From: Methanospirillum hungatei
GTDB lineage: Archaea > Halobacteriota > Methanomicrobia > Methanomicrobiales > Methanospirillaceae
DNA: 64,000 nt
Assembly: GCF_019263745.1 (NCBI RefSeq)
Contig: NZ_CP077107.1
Location: 744,001 to 808,000, forward strand
Reading direction: 5' to 3'
The notes beneath the pieces are model-generated. The model was not told where the DNA came from. It saw nothing but the letters and a program-made list of their open reading frames with translations, and did not search any database. This document shows, piece by piece, positions 48,548 to 57,041 of the stretch (positions within the stretch are counted from its first letter, which is position 1; every line of letters begins with the position of its first letter). The position numbers were made by a program, and so were the translations under genes.

Positions 48548-49672
48548 TCACTGATCTTGCATCATCCACTCATATTGCTCGAATGTGCCATTTCGGATAA
48601 TTTTGAATTCAAGGGGATAATAGGCAACCCGGTTTTCATCAAACCGAACGTCCCCAAGTGACCCAGGGTACTCTGTTTCTGTAAACCAGGATGAGAGACA
48701 TTTCTGATCATCGCCACATGCCTGAACTGCATCATAGAGAATTGTCATAGCATCATACCCCTCGGCTCCGTAAAATGTTGCTTCTTCCCCATATTTTTCA
48801 CGGTACCGGGAGAAGAAGGGTTCAGATCTATTAAGGGCAGGGGTGGTAAATATCAGGCCTTCTGTAACCGGAGATTCAAGAAGGGTATTTCGTTCAATGA
48901 CCCGTGTTCCTACCAGCGGTGTTGATATATTATTATTTCGTATCATTTCTACAACCGCTCCGGCTTCAGATACACTGAGCAGGAGTATTATGTCCGGATT
49001 GTTTTCTTTGACTGATGTAAGATCCAGACTGCCTGACAGGTTATCAGGATCATATTGGACAATATTCACGATTTTTTCAGGAATCAGTGATTTCAGAGCG
49101 TTGATATATCCGAGTGCGTAGTCGTTGTTCCCACCTAAAATTACAACGCGGTCGTACTGATCCAGGTACTCTGCAAGGACCGGGGATTCCTGTTCCACCC
49201 CTGGAGTGAACCGAACCAGATAATCATCAAGACGACTCCGATTTACGACAGCGGATCCGAGAGCTATCTGAACCATTTCTTCATCAGCTGCATCCGGGTA
49301 TACAACATTCGTTGTCCAGCTCGCTACGGTAACTACGATGGAACTATTTGGATAAGAAGATTTCAGGGTTTTCCAGGCAGATAACCCCGTCGTTGTATTA
49401 CTTCCGGCATCGATTACAACTGGCAGGAGGAAGGAACCAGGATTATCCTCCTGTACCATCTCAAAAGCCCTAACATATTCTTCTCCAATATCGGATATAA
49501 ATCCACTTTGCATCGGCAGAATCCCAACCGGTATTATTTCATTATTTTCCGGTAATAAAGGAGTGATCGGGATATCTGGGGTATTTTCCAGAAAATTCAT
49601 CGCAGATGTTACAGAACACAGGCCAATACAGAGTATACAAAAAAGGGTGAATCCATACCCCTCGCGATACAT
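48548..49672 (-). CDS. Exported receptor-type ligand-binding protein (LivK-like)
   Basis: About 374 residues. Signal peptide in YGFTLFCILCIGLCSVTSA. The mature protein is a type I periplasmic-binding fold of the branched-chain amino acid/urea class: IPVGILPMQSGF, VVILGGNNDYALGYINAL, ENNPDIILLLSVSEAGAV and TFYGAEGYDAMTILYDAV. No permease or ATPase gene is near, so it may feed a distant transporter or a sensor kinase. I chose the ATG at 49672 rather than 49681 for a better signal peptide. Confidence 0.82.
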   Translation of the reverse strand: MYREGYGFTLFCILCIGLCSVTSAMNFLENTPDIPITPLLPENNEIIPVGILPMQSGFISDIGEEYVRAFEMVQEDNPGSFLLPVVIDAGSNTTTGLSAWKTLKSSYPNSSIVVTVASWTTNVVYPDAADEEMVQIALGSAVVNRSRLDDYLVRFTPGVEQESPVLAEYLDQYDRVVILGGNNDYALGYINALKSLIPEKIVNIVQYDPDNLSGSLDLTSVKENNPDIILLLSVSEAGAVVEMIRNNNISTPLVGTRVIERNTLLESPVTEGLIFTTPALNRSEPFFSRYREKYGEEATFYGAEGYDAMTILYDAVQACGDDQKCLSSWFTETEYPGSLGDVRFDENRVAYYPLEFKIIRNGTFEQYEWMMQDQ

Positions 49673-49808
49673 ATCACACATATTTATGATAATAAGCGTA
49701 AAATTTTTGTTAATTGAATACTGGATGCGTTTTTATCCTAAAAAAACGACATGATGTAGCCATCAGGCTCAACCTATGAAAAACAGTTAAGGTACCGAGC
49801 TTTACAGA

Positions 49809-49949
49809 ATAATGGGCAGAGCAGGCTGTTCAAATTTTAGGATATAATCCTGGGAAAAAAACTAACCGTTAAATTGCTCTCGCAGGCTAAAGTGCGACTT
49901 TGATCGCGGATGACAAATTGGCCTGTTAGGCAATTCATCTGCCCATTAT
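49809..49949 (+). ncRNA. Putative IS110 bridge RNA
   Basis: A perfect 12-bp long-range stem closes the segment: ATAATGGGCAGA (49809-49820) with TCTGCCCATTAT (49938-49949). Inside are three hairpins: AGGAT/ATCCT with loop ATA (49839-49851), TCGCA/TGCGA with an 8-base loop (49880-49897) and GCCT/AGGC with loop GTT (49921-49931). IS110 elements are known to express a bridge RNA from the non-coding end before the transposase that guides target and donor choice. Size, place and folding fit; the loops have not been matched to the ends. Confidence 0.5.
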
Positions 49950-49960
49950 CAGTGATAACT

Positions 49961-51205
49961 ATGACTGAGCAACTTCATATAGCCGCTGGTCTTGACCTTC
50001 ACAAGTCTTTTCTAATTGCCACAATCCTGACATTAACTGGCGAAAAAATTGTTGACCGCTTTAACCGAACACAGCCTGGATTAATGGCATTAAAGAATTG
50101 GATCGTGACCCATAATGTTCAGGCAGTAGGATGTGAATCAACAAGTGATTATTGGATTCAGATTTACGATCTTCTAAGTCCAATCTGTGATGTGATTGTT
50201 GGAAATGCACGGGACATGAAAGCTCTCTCACATAAAAAAACAGATAAGATCGATTCTGAGTTTATTGCTACAATTACTCTGAAAGGAATGATTCATCCCT
50301 CTCGAATATTTCCACGAGAACATCGTGAATTTCGTTCAACGATTCGATTAAGACATAAATTAGTTCAAAAGCGTTCATCCATCAAGAATGAAATTCATCA
50401 TATTCTTGATTCAGAGTTATTCCGACTCTCTTCAGTTTTATCGGACATTTTTGGTAAATCGGGTAGTTTAATCATGAGAGGGATTCTCAATAATATTGCA
50501 ATTGACGACATTGTGAGTCTTCTCCCTGCATCAGTTACGAAGAAAGAAGAAGCATTAAGAGAAGTTTTAGAAACTACACTCTCTGAAGGTGCACTAGAAC
50601 GACTTGCTTCATGTCTTCAGATAATAAAGATTCTGAATGAGGAAATTGCCAGTTTAACAAAAATTTCAACGAGCTATGCAGTAACTAATTTTCCAAGGGA
50701 ATTTGGAATACTTAAATCCGTTCCAGGAATTGGAGATATTGTTGCAATCACCCTTCTTGCAGAAATTGGAGATGTAAGAGATTTTTCCTCAGGTGATAAA
50801 TTATCAAGTTGGTTAGGGATGGTACCCAGAGTATACCAATCTGCTGATAAACTTCGGACCGGATCAATCACTAAGCGGGGTTCGAAGATTGCTAGATGGA
50901 TCCTTATTCAAGCAGCACATGCAGCAGTCAAGTCAAGGGATAACGATCTCAAAACGTTCTATTCCTCAAAAAAGGACATTATTGGTGCAGGGAAAGCTAT
51001 TGTTAGTGTCGCAAGAAAGATGGTAGTCATTATCTGGCATCTTTTGACGAATGATGAAATTTACGAAGACACTCAGTATCAATCAATGAAGCAGTCAAAA
51101 AAAGTCTATATTAAGGTTCCGAAAAAAACTTCGATTGAGGAAGTTTTACGATTATTAAGTGAGGCAGCAGTAATTCTTAAAGAACCAGACCCAGAAACTG
51201 GTTAA
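49961..51205 (+). CDS. IS110 family transposase (DEDD recombinase)
   Basis: About 415 residues. The N-terminal RuvC-like DEDD domain starts IAAGLDLHKSFLIA with Asp12, then VGCESTSDYW and NARDMKALSHKKTDKIDSEFIA supply the other acidic residues. A central coiled region is followed by the Tnp_20 domain with LKSVPGIGDIVAITLLAEIGD and MVPRVYQSADKLRTGSITKRGSK, whose Ser in YQS is the conserved serine. The ATG at 49961 aligns with relatives; the frame opens at 49910 inside the RNA segment. The gene is complete and may be active. Confidence 0.92.
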   Translation: MTEQLHIAAGLDLHKSFLIATILTLTGEKIVDRFNRTQPGLMALKNWIVTHNVQAVGCESTSDYWIQIYDLLSPICDVIVGNARDMKALSHKKTDKIDSEFIATITLKGMIHPSRIFPREHREFRSTIRLRHKLVQKRSSIKNEIHHILDSELFRLSSVLSDIFGKSGSLIMRGILNNIAIDDIVSLLPASVTKKEEALREVLETTLSEGALERLASCLQIIKILNEEIASLTKISTSYAVTNFPREFGILKSVPGIGDIVAITLLAEIGDVRDFSSGDKLSSWLGMVPRVYQSADKLRTGSITKRGSKIARWILIQAAHAAVKSRDNDLKTFYSSKKDIIGAGKAIVSVARKMVVIIWHLLTNDEIYEDTQYQSMKQSKKVYIKVPKKTSIEEVLRLLSEAAVILKEPDPETG

Positions 51206-51230
51206 CCCGATCTTAGTTGACCGGGTTTTT
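51204..51230 (+). terminator. Hairpin terminator of the transposase gene
   Basis: AACCCG and CGGGTT (51204-51209 and 51222-51227) form a 6-bp stem with a 12-base loop, followed by T; the stem begins within the stop codon. Confidence 0.55.
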
Positions 51231-51286
51231 CATGACAAATTATTTCGAATTACTTATTGTTCTTCGACACCAATATCACCAAAGAA

Positions 51287-52198
51287 ATGGCAATCCCGGA
51301 TTATCAGACAGTTATGCTTCCCGTCCTACTTGCGGTAAAAGATGGAAAAGAACACCCAGTCCAAGAGATTTATCGCAACATATCTTTATCTTTCAATCTT
51401 TCTGCCGATGAACTGAACCAAAAACTCCCAAGTGGAGTACAGTCAACCTTTGATAACCGGGTCGGTTGTGCGAAAACATACCTCAAAAAAGCAGGCTTAG
51501 TTACCACTCCTTCACGAGGGAAGGTAAAAATCACCGAACGAGGATTAGTAGTACTCAGTCAAAATCCAAAACGTATCGATCAAAATTTTCTCAAACTATT
51601 TCCAGAATTTCTTGATTTTAAAGACTTTCGAACTAACAACCAAACACCACTTATTGAAAAATCAGATACTCCTGAGAGCACTCTGACTCCGCAGGAAATT
51701 CTGGAGAATAGTTATCAGGATGTTCGTAATAAACTTGCACATGAACTATTATCACAGGTTATGAGTAGTTCACCGGAATTTTTTGAGCGATTGGTCGTAG
51801 ATCTTCTGGTTGCCATGGGATATGGAGGATCACGGAGCGAAGCTGGGGAGAGGGTTGGAAAGACAGGTGATGATGGAATTGATGGTATTATAAAAGAAGA
51901 CAAACTGGGACTTGATACCGTATGTATTCAAGCCAAGAGATGGCAGAATACTGTAGGTAGACCGGAGATACAGGCGTTTGTTGGCAGTCTTGCAGGTAAC
52001 CGAGCCCGAAAAGGAGTTTTTATTACTACATCCCGTTTCTCAAGGGAAGCTCGGGAATATGTCCAGCGAATTGAACAGAAAGTCGTGTTGATTGATGGGG
52101 AAACATTAGCTGAGCTTATGATAGATCATAATGTTGGAGTTTCAGAGGAGTCTCGATATATAGTGAAAAAGATTGATATGGATTATTTTGAGGAGTGA
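51287..52198 (+). CDS. mrr: Mrr-type restriction endonuclease
   Basis: 303 residues. The N-terminal winged-helix (Mrr_N) domain spans about 1-95 (MAIPDYQTVMLPVL ... GLVTTPSRGKVKITERG). The C-terminal Mrr_cat PD-(D/E)XK domain shows FFERLVVDLLVAMGYGG, catalytic Asp in TGDDGIDGII and Q-x-K in CIQAKRW, then GVFITTSRFSREA. Mrr enzymes cut foreign or methylated DNA. I prefer the ATG at 51287, the usual family start, over 51257. The IS110 element sits directly upstream, so expression may have changed. Confidence 0.92.
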   Translation: MAIPDYQTVMLPVLLAVKDGKEHPVQEIYRNISLSFNLSADELNQKLPSGVQSTFDNRVGCAKTYLKKAGLVTTPSRGKVKITERGLVVLSQNPKRIDQNFLKLFPEFLDFKDFRTNNQTPLIEKSDTPESTLTPQEILENSYQDVRNKLAHELLSQVMSSSPEFFERLVVDLLVAMGYGGSRSEAGERVGKTGDDGIDGIIKEDKLGLDTVCIQAKRWQNTVGRPEIQAFVGSLAGNRARKGVFITTSRFSREAREYVQRIEQKVVLIDGETLAELMIDHNVGVSEESRYIVKKIDMDYFEE

Positions 52199-52608
52199 AC
52201 GTTCGTTTCATCAGAACTTATATCTCGATTTTCTTAGTCAGGTATAGATCAAAATCTCGGTTATTTTTCAATTTAGGGCATAAATTGTCGACATTAATAT
52301 TGCCTGGAACATACCATAGAAAAGAAGGACATTTATTGTCCTAAATAATTAAAACCGAAAGGATACTGATTCTTTCAAAGGCCGCTATCAGACCTTTGAT
52401 CATAGCTATATAAATTATCGACTTTTTAAAGATACCACAATACCGGCCATCTATGAGAAGATCTTAAAATATTAACTAATTCGACCTAAATCAAATTTTA
52501 GGGCATTAAACTGAATAATACCGGCAATCAACGATTTCAGCCTCTTCCAAGATAAGGGAGAGAGATATTCTCCCACCGCCAAACCTAAAACTCCTGATGT
52601 GCTCGAGG
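52199..52608. other. Non-coding stretch after mrr
   Basis: No coding signal. Two hairpins are visible: AGGACA/TGTCCT with loop TTTAT at about 52327-52343 and TCAAAGG/CCTTTGA with an 11-base loop at about 52375-52399. The phrase AGGGCAT-AAA occurs twice (about 52275 and 52501). It may be decayed DNA. Confidence 0.4.
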
Positions 52609-53376
52609 TTATCTCTTTTTCCCGGTGATTACCAGCAATAATGCAGAATGATCATAGGGACTCCCGTCAAAATCGCCGAATACCCGGATATCTGAAAAAC
52701 CTGCCAACTCACAGAGCCTGATAAGATCACTGGCTGCATAGAGGCTGTGTTCAAACGTGAAGGTTTTGACATTCCCTTCTTTGATAAGAGTCCATTCCGT
52801 TCTGATTCTGTTCCAGTTCTCAAGGATCTCATGAGCCTGGACAAATAATCCGTCTCCGGTCTTTGACGCTGTAATCGGTTCAAAGTCCTTAGCCATCACC
52901 TCTTTTCCCATCACCTCAATAACAAATGACCCACCTGGCCGAAGACTATTGGCGATATTTTTCAGAACCAGGAGATCCTCTGCAGGATCTTTAAAATACC
53001 CAAAAGAGGTGTAGAGGTTTAAGACCAGATCGTATGATTCCTGCCTGACAAACTCCCGCATGTCGGAAAGAACCCATTCCACATTTTTTGTATCAGCATA
53101 CTCCCTCTTTGCTATCTCGAGGAGAAATGGCGTCCTGTCAACACCGGTTACCTGATATCCCTCCCGTGCGAGCAGACCTGCAAACCGTCCCGGACCGCAA
53201 CAGAGATCAAGGACCGAATGTACCGGGTGATCAATGAGATCAAAGATCTTCTCCATCTCTTCCTGCGCCTGTTCAAACAGTTCATCCGGAAACAATACTG
53301 GATAGAAGTCTTCCCAGAAGGACTCATTCTCAAACCACTCCTCTTTGGTACCATGGGTAGCAGGATGCATATACAC
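52609..53376 (-). CDS. SAM-dependent methyltransferase, class I
   Basis: 255 residues. Rossmann motif I VLDLCCGPGRFAGLLA, motif II VTGVDRTPFLLEIA, NVEWVLSDMREF and motif IV DLVLNLYTSFGYF give a standard small-molecule methyltransferase of the Methyltransf_25 type; the N-terminal FYPVLFPDELFEQAQEEM is shared by many relatives. The substrate is unknown. It is isolated, with no clear partner gene. Confidence 0.85.
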   Translation of the reverse strand: MYMHPATHGTKEEWFENESFWEDFYPVLFPDELFEQAQEEMEKIFDLIDHPVHSVLDLCCGPGRFAGLLAREGYQVTGVDRTPFLLEIAKREYADTKNVEWVLSDMREFVRQESYDLVLNLYTSFGYFKDPAEDLLVLKNIANSLRPGGSFVIEVMGKEVMAKDFEPITASKTGDGLFVQAHEILENWNRIRTEWTLIKEGNVKTFTFEHSLYAASDLIRLCELAGFSDIRVFGDFDGSPYDHSALLLVITGKKR

Positions 53377-53516
53377 ATGTTATCCTGTATCATTAGTCAC
53401 TTCTCTCTCAATCCTACATGAGAATGAAGTAGTTGGACGATAAAAAAACCTGAAGAACTCTTTGTGAAAAATTAAAAAATATGAGTGAAATAAAAATAAT
53501 CCGGAAATTTCAGAAA

Positions 53517-54089
53517 TTATATCACACATTTCATCTCACATAAAAACCGGGTTGATTTATCATTATATCTTTCACACTTATCCTTGCACCGAAGTTCATC
53601 CTCATTTTCAGAAACAGACAAACCTTTCTCTAAAAATATTCTGGTGGCGTGTGCTTTTCTGGCAATTTCTGAATTCATGTTTTCTGACTGGTCTTTCAGA
53701 TCAGCGAGAATACTGCCCTCATAGAATTCCAGAGGATGGATGACGAAGGTCAGATTCCTGGTTTCAACAGAATAATCCGGATTTGAAACCTGAACAAGTG
53801 AAACATTGTTCCCATCCGGGCTACTAAAAATCACCCCGGCATTCATGGTAGTATTATTATCAGGGAACACCGATTCCAGGAGAGTAATGTATTCCGGATC
53901 ATCAAAAATAACTCCATATGGGATTATATCCAGTATCGTCAGAATCATACTCCCGTCTTCATTCTCCGTTAGAATACTCTCACCACCCTCGACCAGAATT
54001 TTATGCCCTGAAGATTCATCAGCAGAACAGATAGATATGAGCGAAAAAATAACAATACAAATAATAATCCAAATTCCTTTCATAACCAT
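53517..54089 (-). CDS. Small exported protein with C-terminal cysteines, family member 2
   Basis: About 190 residues with a signal peptide (MKGIWIIICIVIFSLISICSA). Mature part: GHKILVEGGES, MILTILDIIPYGVI, then NLTFVIHPLEFYEGSIL, a helical DLKDQSENMNSEIARKA and a cysteine end, CKDKC ... CEMKC. It is a close paralogue of the next gene upstream and a distant one of 33275-33829. The ATG at 54089 is preferred; an in-frame TTG at 54095 is possible. Confidence 0.72.
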   Translation of the reverse strand: MVMKGIWIIICIVIFSLISICSADESSGHKILVEGGESILTENEDGSMILTILDIIPYGVIFDDPEYITLLESVFPDNNTTMNAGVIFSSPDGNNVSLVQVSNPDYSVETRNLTFVIHPLEFYEGSILADLKDQSENMNSEIARKAHATRIFLEKGLSVSENEDELRCKDKCERYNDKSTRFLCEMKCVI

Positions 54090-54288
54090 TATCAATGACT
54101 ATTAGAAAGGGGAAGCATTATAGTTACTGGCATAACATGCATTCTCATTGCCCTTCATAATCTAAAGTAAACGTTTTGAATAATTTTTGAAAAATTCGGA
54201 TTATTATATAATATCTGGGATAGTAATTTTAAGGTTCGAACAGCCGAGGTAGGTTATCTTAACCTGGCTTTTAGAAAAAAATCGGTAG

Positions 54289-54873
54289 TTATTGCTTACA
54301 TACCCAATCACAAATTAACCATTCAGGTTTTCCAGGTTTTTCACAATTATTTAAACACCTGTCAAATTTATCATCATTTTCAGGAACAGAAACCCCTTTC
54401 TCTAAAAATATTCTAGTGACCTGTGCTTTTCTGACGATTTCAGGATTCATGTTTTCTGACTGGTCTTTCAGATCAGCGAGAATACTGCCCTCATAGAATT
54501 CCAGAGGATGGATGAAGAAGGTTAGATTCCTGGTATCAGCAGAATAATCCGAATTTGAAACCTGAACAAGGGAAATATTACTACCTTCCGGGGTACTAAA
54601 AATCATCCCGGCATTCATGATGGTATTGTTATCAGGGAATACCGTTTCCAGGAGAGTAATGTATTCCGGATCATCAAGAATAACTCCATATGGGATTGTA
54701 TTCTGGATCGTCAGGATCCTACTTCCATCATCCTTTTCCGTTAGAACACTCTCTCCACCCTCTAACAGAATTTTATACCCTGAAAATTCATCAGCATAAC
54801 AGACAGATATAAGCGAAAAAAGGCCAACACAAATAATAAAACAAATATTTTTTATCCACATTATAATTGACAT
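54289..54873 (-). CDS. Small exported protein with C-terminal cysteines, family member 3
   Basis: 194 residues; signal peptide IKNICFIICVGLFSLISVCYA. Nearly the same as member 2 through EGGES, IPYGVILDDPEYITLLE, HPLEFYEGSILADLKDQSENMN, but the tail differs while keeping its cysteines (CLNNC ... CDWVCK). No Shine-Dalgarno site is clear, so it may be leaderless. Function unknown. Confidence 0.72.
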   Translation of the reverse strand: MSIIMWIKNICFIICVGLFSLISVCYADEFSGYKILLEGGESVLTEKDDGSRILTIQNTIPYGVILDDPEYITLLETVFPDNNTIMNAGMIFSTPEGSNISLVQVSNSDYSADTRNLTFFIHPLEFYEGSILADLKDQSENMNPEIVRKAQVTRIFLEKGVSVPENDDKFDRCLNNCEKPGKPEWLICDWVCKQ

Positions 54874-55447
54874 TGGATAAGGAGAGGTATTATAGTTAAT
54901 GGGATGCTGTTCTGGGAATTGTACCTCATCCTATGATGAACAATGAGAGTGTTATTCTAGAATAATAATAGCTGAATCCATATGGATTTGCCCAAGGTAA
55001 GATAGCGGACCTTTTCAGAAAGGAACGGAATTCATATTATTACATCCAAAAAAATCAGATGATATATTATCATCTCCAAAAATCTGGAGCTTAATATCCA
55101 TAATTTTCATGGTCTTTTCATGAACGGTCAGATTTATTGTAACCTCATTTTTTCCAAGATAGGAAATATTGAGGGGTCGTATCTTTCCATCGAGAAGATT
55201 ACCAAGTTGTATCGATACTACCGGTACAGACTGTGAACCAAGATCAACACTTGTATTTGTTCTAGACCGGTTAGATCTCTATTGGTAATCAGCTGTATGC
55301 CGGTTAATAATCACTTAGTTATCAGCATTTTTCTTGTCCCATTAACCCGAAATCGAAAGGCAGAATAATCGTAATGTGAGGGTCAGACCAGAGAGAGGTG
55401 AAGTAATCATCGGTCTCCCAAGTAAAAAAAGTAACAAATCAGGGTTT
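54874..55447. other. Gap holding a gene remnant
   Basis: Apart from the remnant at 55015-55275 nothing coding is visible. The rest is AT-rich spacer. Confidence 0.4.
55015..55275 (-). pseudogene. Remnant of an exported protein gene
   Basis: Reverse-strand frame of about 86 codons with good coding character (TSVDLGSQSVPVVSIQLG, GKIRPLNISYLGKNEVTINL, IMDIKLQIFGDDN) bounded by a stop upstream and lacking a start codon. It looks like the C-terminal half of a beta-rich secreted protein. Family unknown. Confidence 0.4.
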
Positions 55448-55915
55448 TTATTCTGATCTTTCTCTGACAAGGTCAACCTTTGATACACCTGGATTTTCTT
55501 TTCCTAACGGTCCAATATCAAAGAGATTATACAATGTCATGGTATCAGGAGATGTAATATCAGCAAATGAGACTCCATTCGTATATTGCTTTATATACGC
55601 ATGGGTATTATCGTCATTAATAATTCCGGCAAATCCCTCTTTGATAACAGATTCATTATTCATAAGTGTAGTTACGATATACCCTTCAAATATCTGTCCG
55701 GTCTGAGTCTCAACAACAACTGTACTCATATGAATACTGGTTTGTGATTCATCGATATGATCAGATAAGAAAGACTGACCTTCATACGTGACTACTGTCC
55801 AGTTTCCTTCCAGATTTGGAACATCGTTGTTCACTGCTCCAACACTTACCACCAGGAGGAAAATCGCAATTATTCCCCCAATCATCATACCTTTCATGCC
55901 ATTCATGATCTTCAT
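55448..55915 (-). CDS. Exported lipocalin-like small protein A
   Basis: 155 residues; signal peptide GMMIGGIIAIFLLVVSVGAVN. The mature part begins VPNLEGNWTVVTYEG and continues with alternating strands (GQIFEGYIVTTLMNNESV, EGFAGIINDDNTHAYIKQY, DTMTLYNLFD). The VPNLxGxWT start and strand pattern are shared with the protein at 56150-56575, so the two are paralogues. They resemble small beta-barrel proteins; the ligand is unknown. Confidence 0.7.
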   Translation of the reverse strand: MKIMNGMKGMMIGGIIAIFLLVVSVGAVNNDVPNLEGNWTVVTYEGQSFLSDHIDESQTSIHMSTVVVETQTGQIFEGYIVTTLMNNESVIKEGFAGIINDDNTHAYIKQYTNGVSFADITSPDTMTLYNLFDIGPLGKENPGVSKVDLVRERSE

Positions 55916-56149
55916 TCATTCTCATGAAACCATTACCAGATGTACAAATATAATATTATCGAAACACGGCTCTAATATTTTTATAGTACTCTAATAATCC
56001 TCATATCAACTCCAAGAATGTCTGGTAATATCCGAATAAAGGGTAAAATTCTTTCAGAAGCAAAATGTGGGCAAAATTTTAAAAAGATAAGAATCAGTAT
56101 GTGAAACTTCCTGAAAATTATTTATTCTCTCCATTTTTACAAAAAAGGA

Positions 56150-56575
56150 TTATGCCTTCTTTCTCATGATTTCAGTGAGAGTCCATGCATATCCAGCATC
56201 TTCTTTCATAACTCCTGTATTCAGGTAATTGATAGTAAGGGTGTCATCATCAGTGATGTACACAATATACAAGTCCCCATTCATATCAACAACATGTGCG
56301 GTTGTTCCATCAGGGCTGATCACTCCGGCGATTTTCTCTTCGACCAGTCCGTTTTTACCGGGGAACTGGTTTATTCCCTGAATAATCCTTCCCTGCTGGG
56401 AAATAGTCCATGCACTCTCATTAGAGACATCTTCAATTATTTCTCCTGAATACTGCAGATATTCAATTTTCTCGAGTGTCCATGTTCCGGTCAGATTTGG
56501 CACTGAATCTGCAGTGACATTGCCTGCTATGAGTAGCAGGAATAATCCGAGAATGAGAAACAGAATGTGCTTCAT
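56150..56575 (-). CDS. Exported lipocalin-like small protein B
   Basis: 141 residues; signal peptide LFLILGLFLLLIAGNVTA. Mature start VPNLTGTWTLEKIEY, later QQGRIIQGINQF, EEKIAGVISPDGTTAHVV and DDTLTINYLNTG. Same order of strands as protein A at 55448-55915. Unknown function. Confidence 0.72.
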   Translation of the reverse strand: MKHILFLILGLFLLLIAGNVTADSVPNLTGTWTLEKIEYLQYSGEIIEDVSNESAWTISQQGRIIQGINQFPGKNGLVEEKIAGVISPDGTTAHVVDMNGDLYIVYITDDDTLTINYLNTGVMKEDAGYAWTLTEIMRKKA

Positions 56576-56708
56576 ATCAGGTATTTTTATTCTTATCGCA
56601 GATATCTATTTTGAAATGGGTATTCGGATTAAGAGGGATAAAAAATTGAATGAGATAACTACTCACAATGAACCTGTTTAATAGCCTGAATACTGATAAT
56701 GTCTATAA

Positions 56709-56759
56709 ATTAGATGACTCATAAGATATATTATGTGATCAATCTAATGATATATTATG
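56709..56759 (+). promoter_or_regulatory. Operator-like repeats before the PIN toxin-antitoxin pair
   Basis: ATTAGAT (56709-56715) and ATCTAAT (56742-56748) form an inverted repeat, and GATATATTATG occurs twice as a direct repeat (56725-56735 and 56749-56759), the second on the start codon. Toxin-antitoxin genes usually repress themselves through such sites. Confidence 0.45.
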
Positions 56760-57041
56760 AGATATATTTCATCAGCAGAACTTCGATCCAATCCGGCATT
56801 GTTATGGAAAGAGGGTGAAGATAAAGATACCATCATCACGGTGAATGGAAAACCAAAAGTCATTTCAATATCAATTAACGGAGAACCGGAAGAAGTACTT
56901 GACCTTATCCGGAGATTACGAGCTGAACAGGCAATTGAACATATGTGGCAGAAAAGTACGAAATTGGGTTTAGAAAAACTGAAATTATCAGATATTAATA
57001 AAGAAATTCATAAAGTCAGAAATGAGATGATTCATGAATGA
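56757..57041 (+). CDS. Antitoxin of a PIN-type toxin-antitoxin pair
   Basis: 94 residues with a Phd/YefM-like N-terminus (MRYISSAELRSNPALLW ... ITVNGKPKVISISI) that would bind DNA, and a helical C-terminus (LIRRLRAEQAIEHMWQKS) to wrap the toxin. The end overlaps the toxin start by 8 bases. Confidence 0.82.
   Translation: MRYISSAELRSNPALLWKEGEDKDTIITVNGKPKVISISINGEPEEVLDLIRRLRAEQAIEHMWQKSTKLGLEKLKLSDINKEIHKVRNEMIHE

Larger units (their letters stand above)
49740..51235 (+). mobile_element. IS110 family insertion element (boundaries approximate)
   Basis: One transposase gene with about 200 bases of non-coding DNA before it and under 80 after it, the layout of the IS110 group, which has no terminal inverted repeats. 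It lies between the divergent receptor gene and mrr. The left end must be between about 49735 and 49809, the right end between 51206 and about 51240. Confidence 0.75.

Noticed and set aside
54240-54275. AGGTT/AACCT hairpin between the two cysteine-tail genes
   Set aside because: The T-run lies before, not after, the stem when read in the gene direction, so it is a poor terminator.
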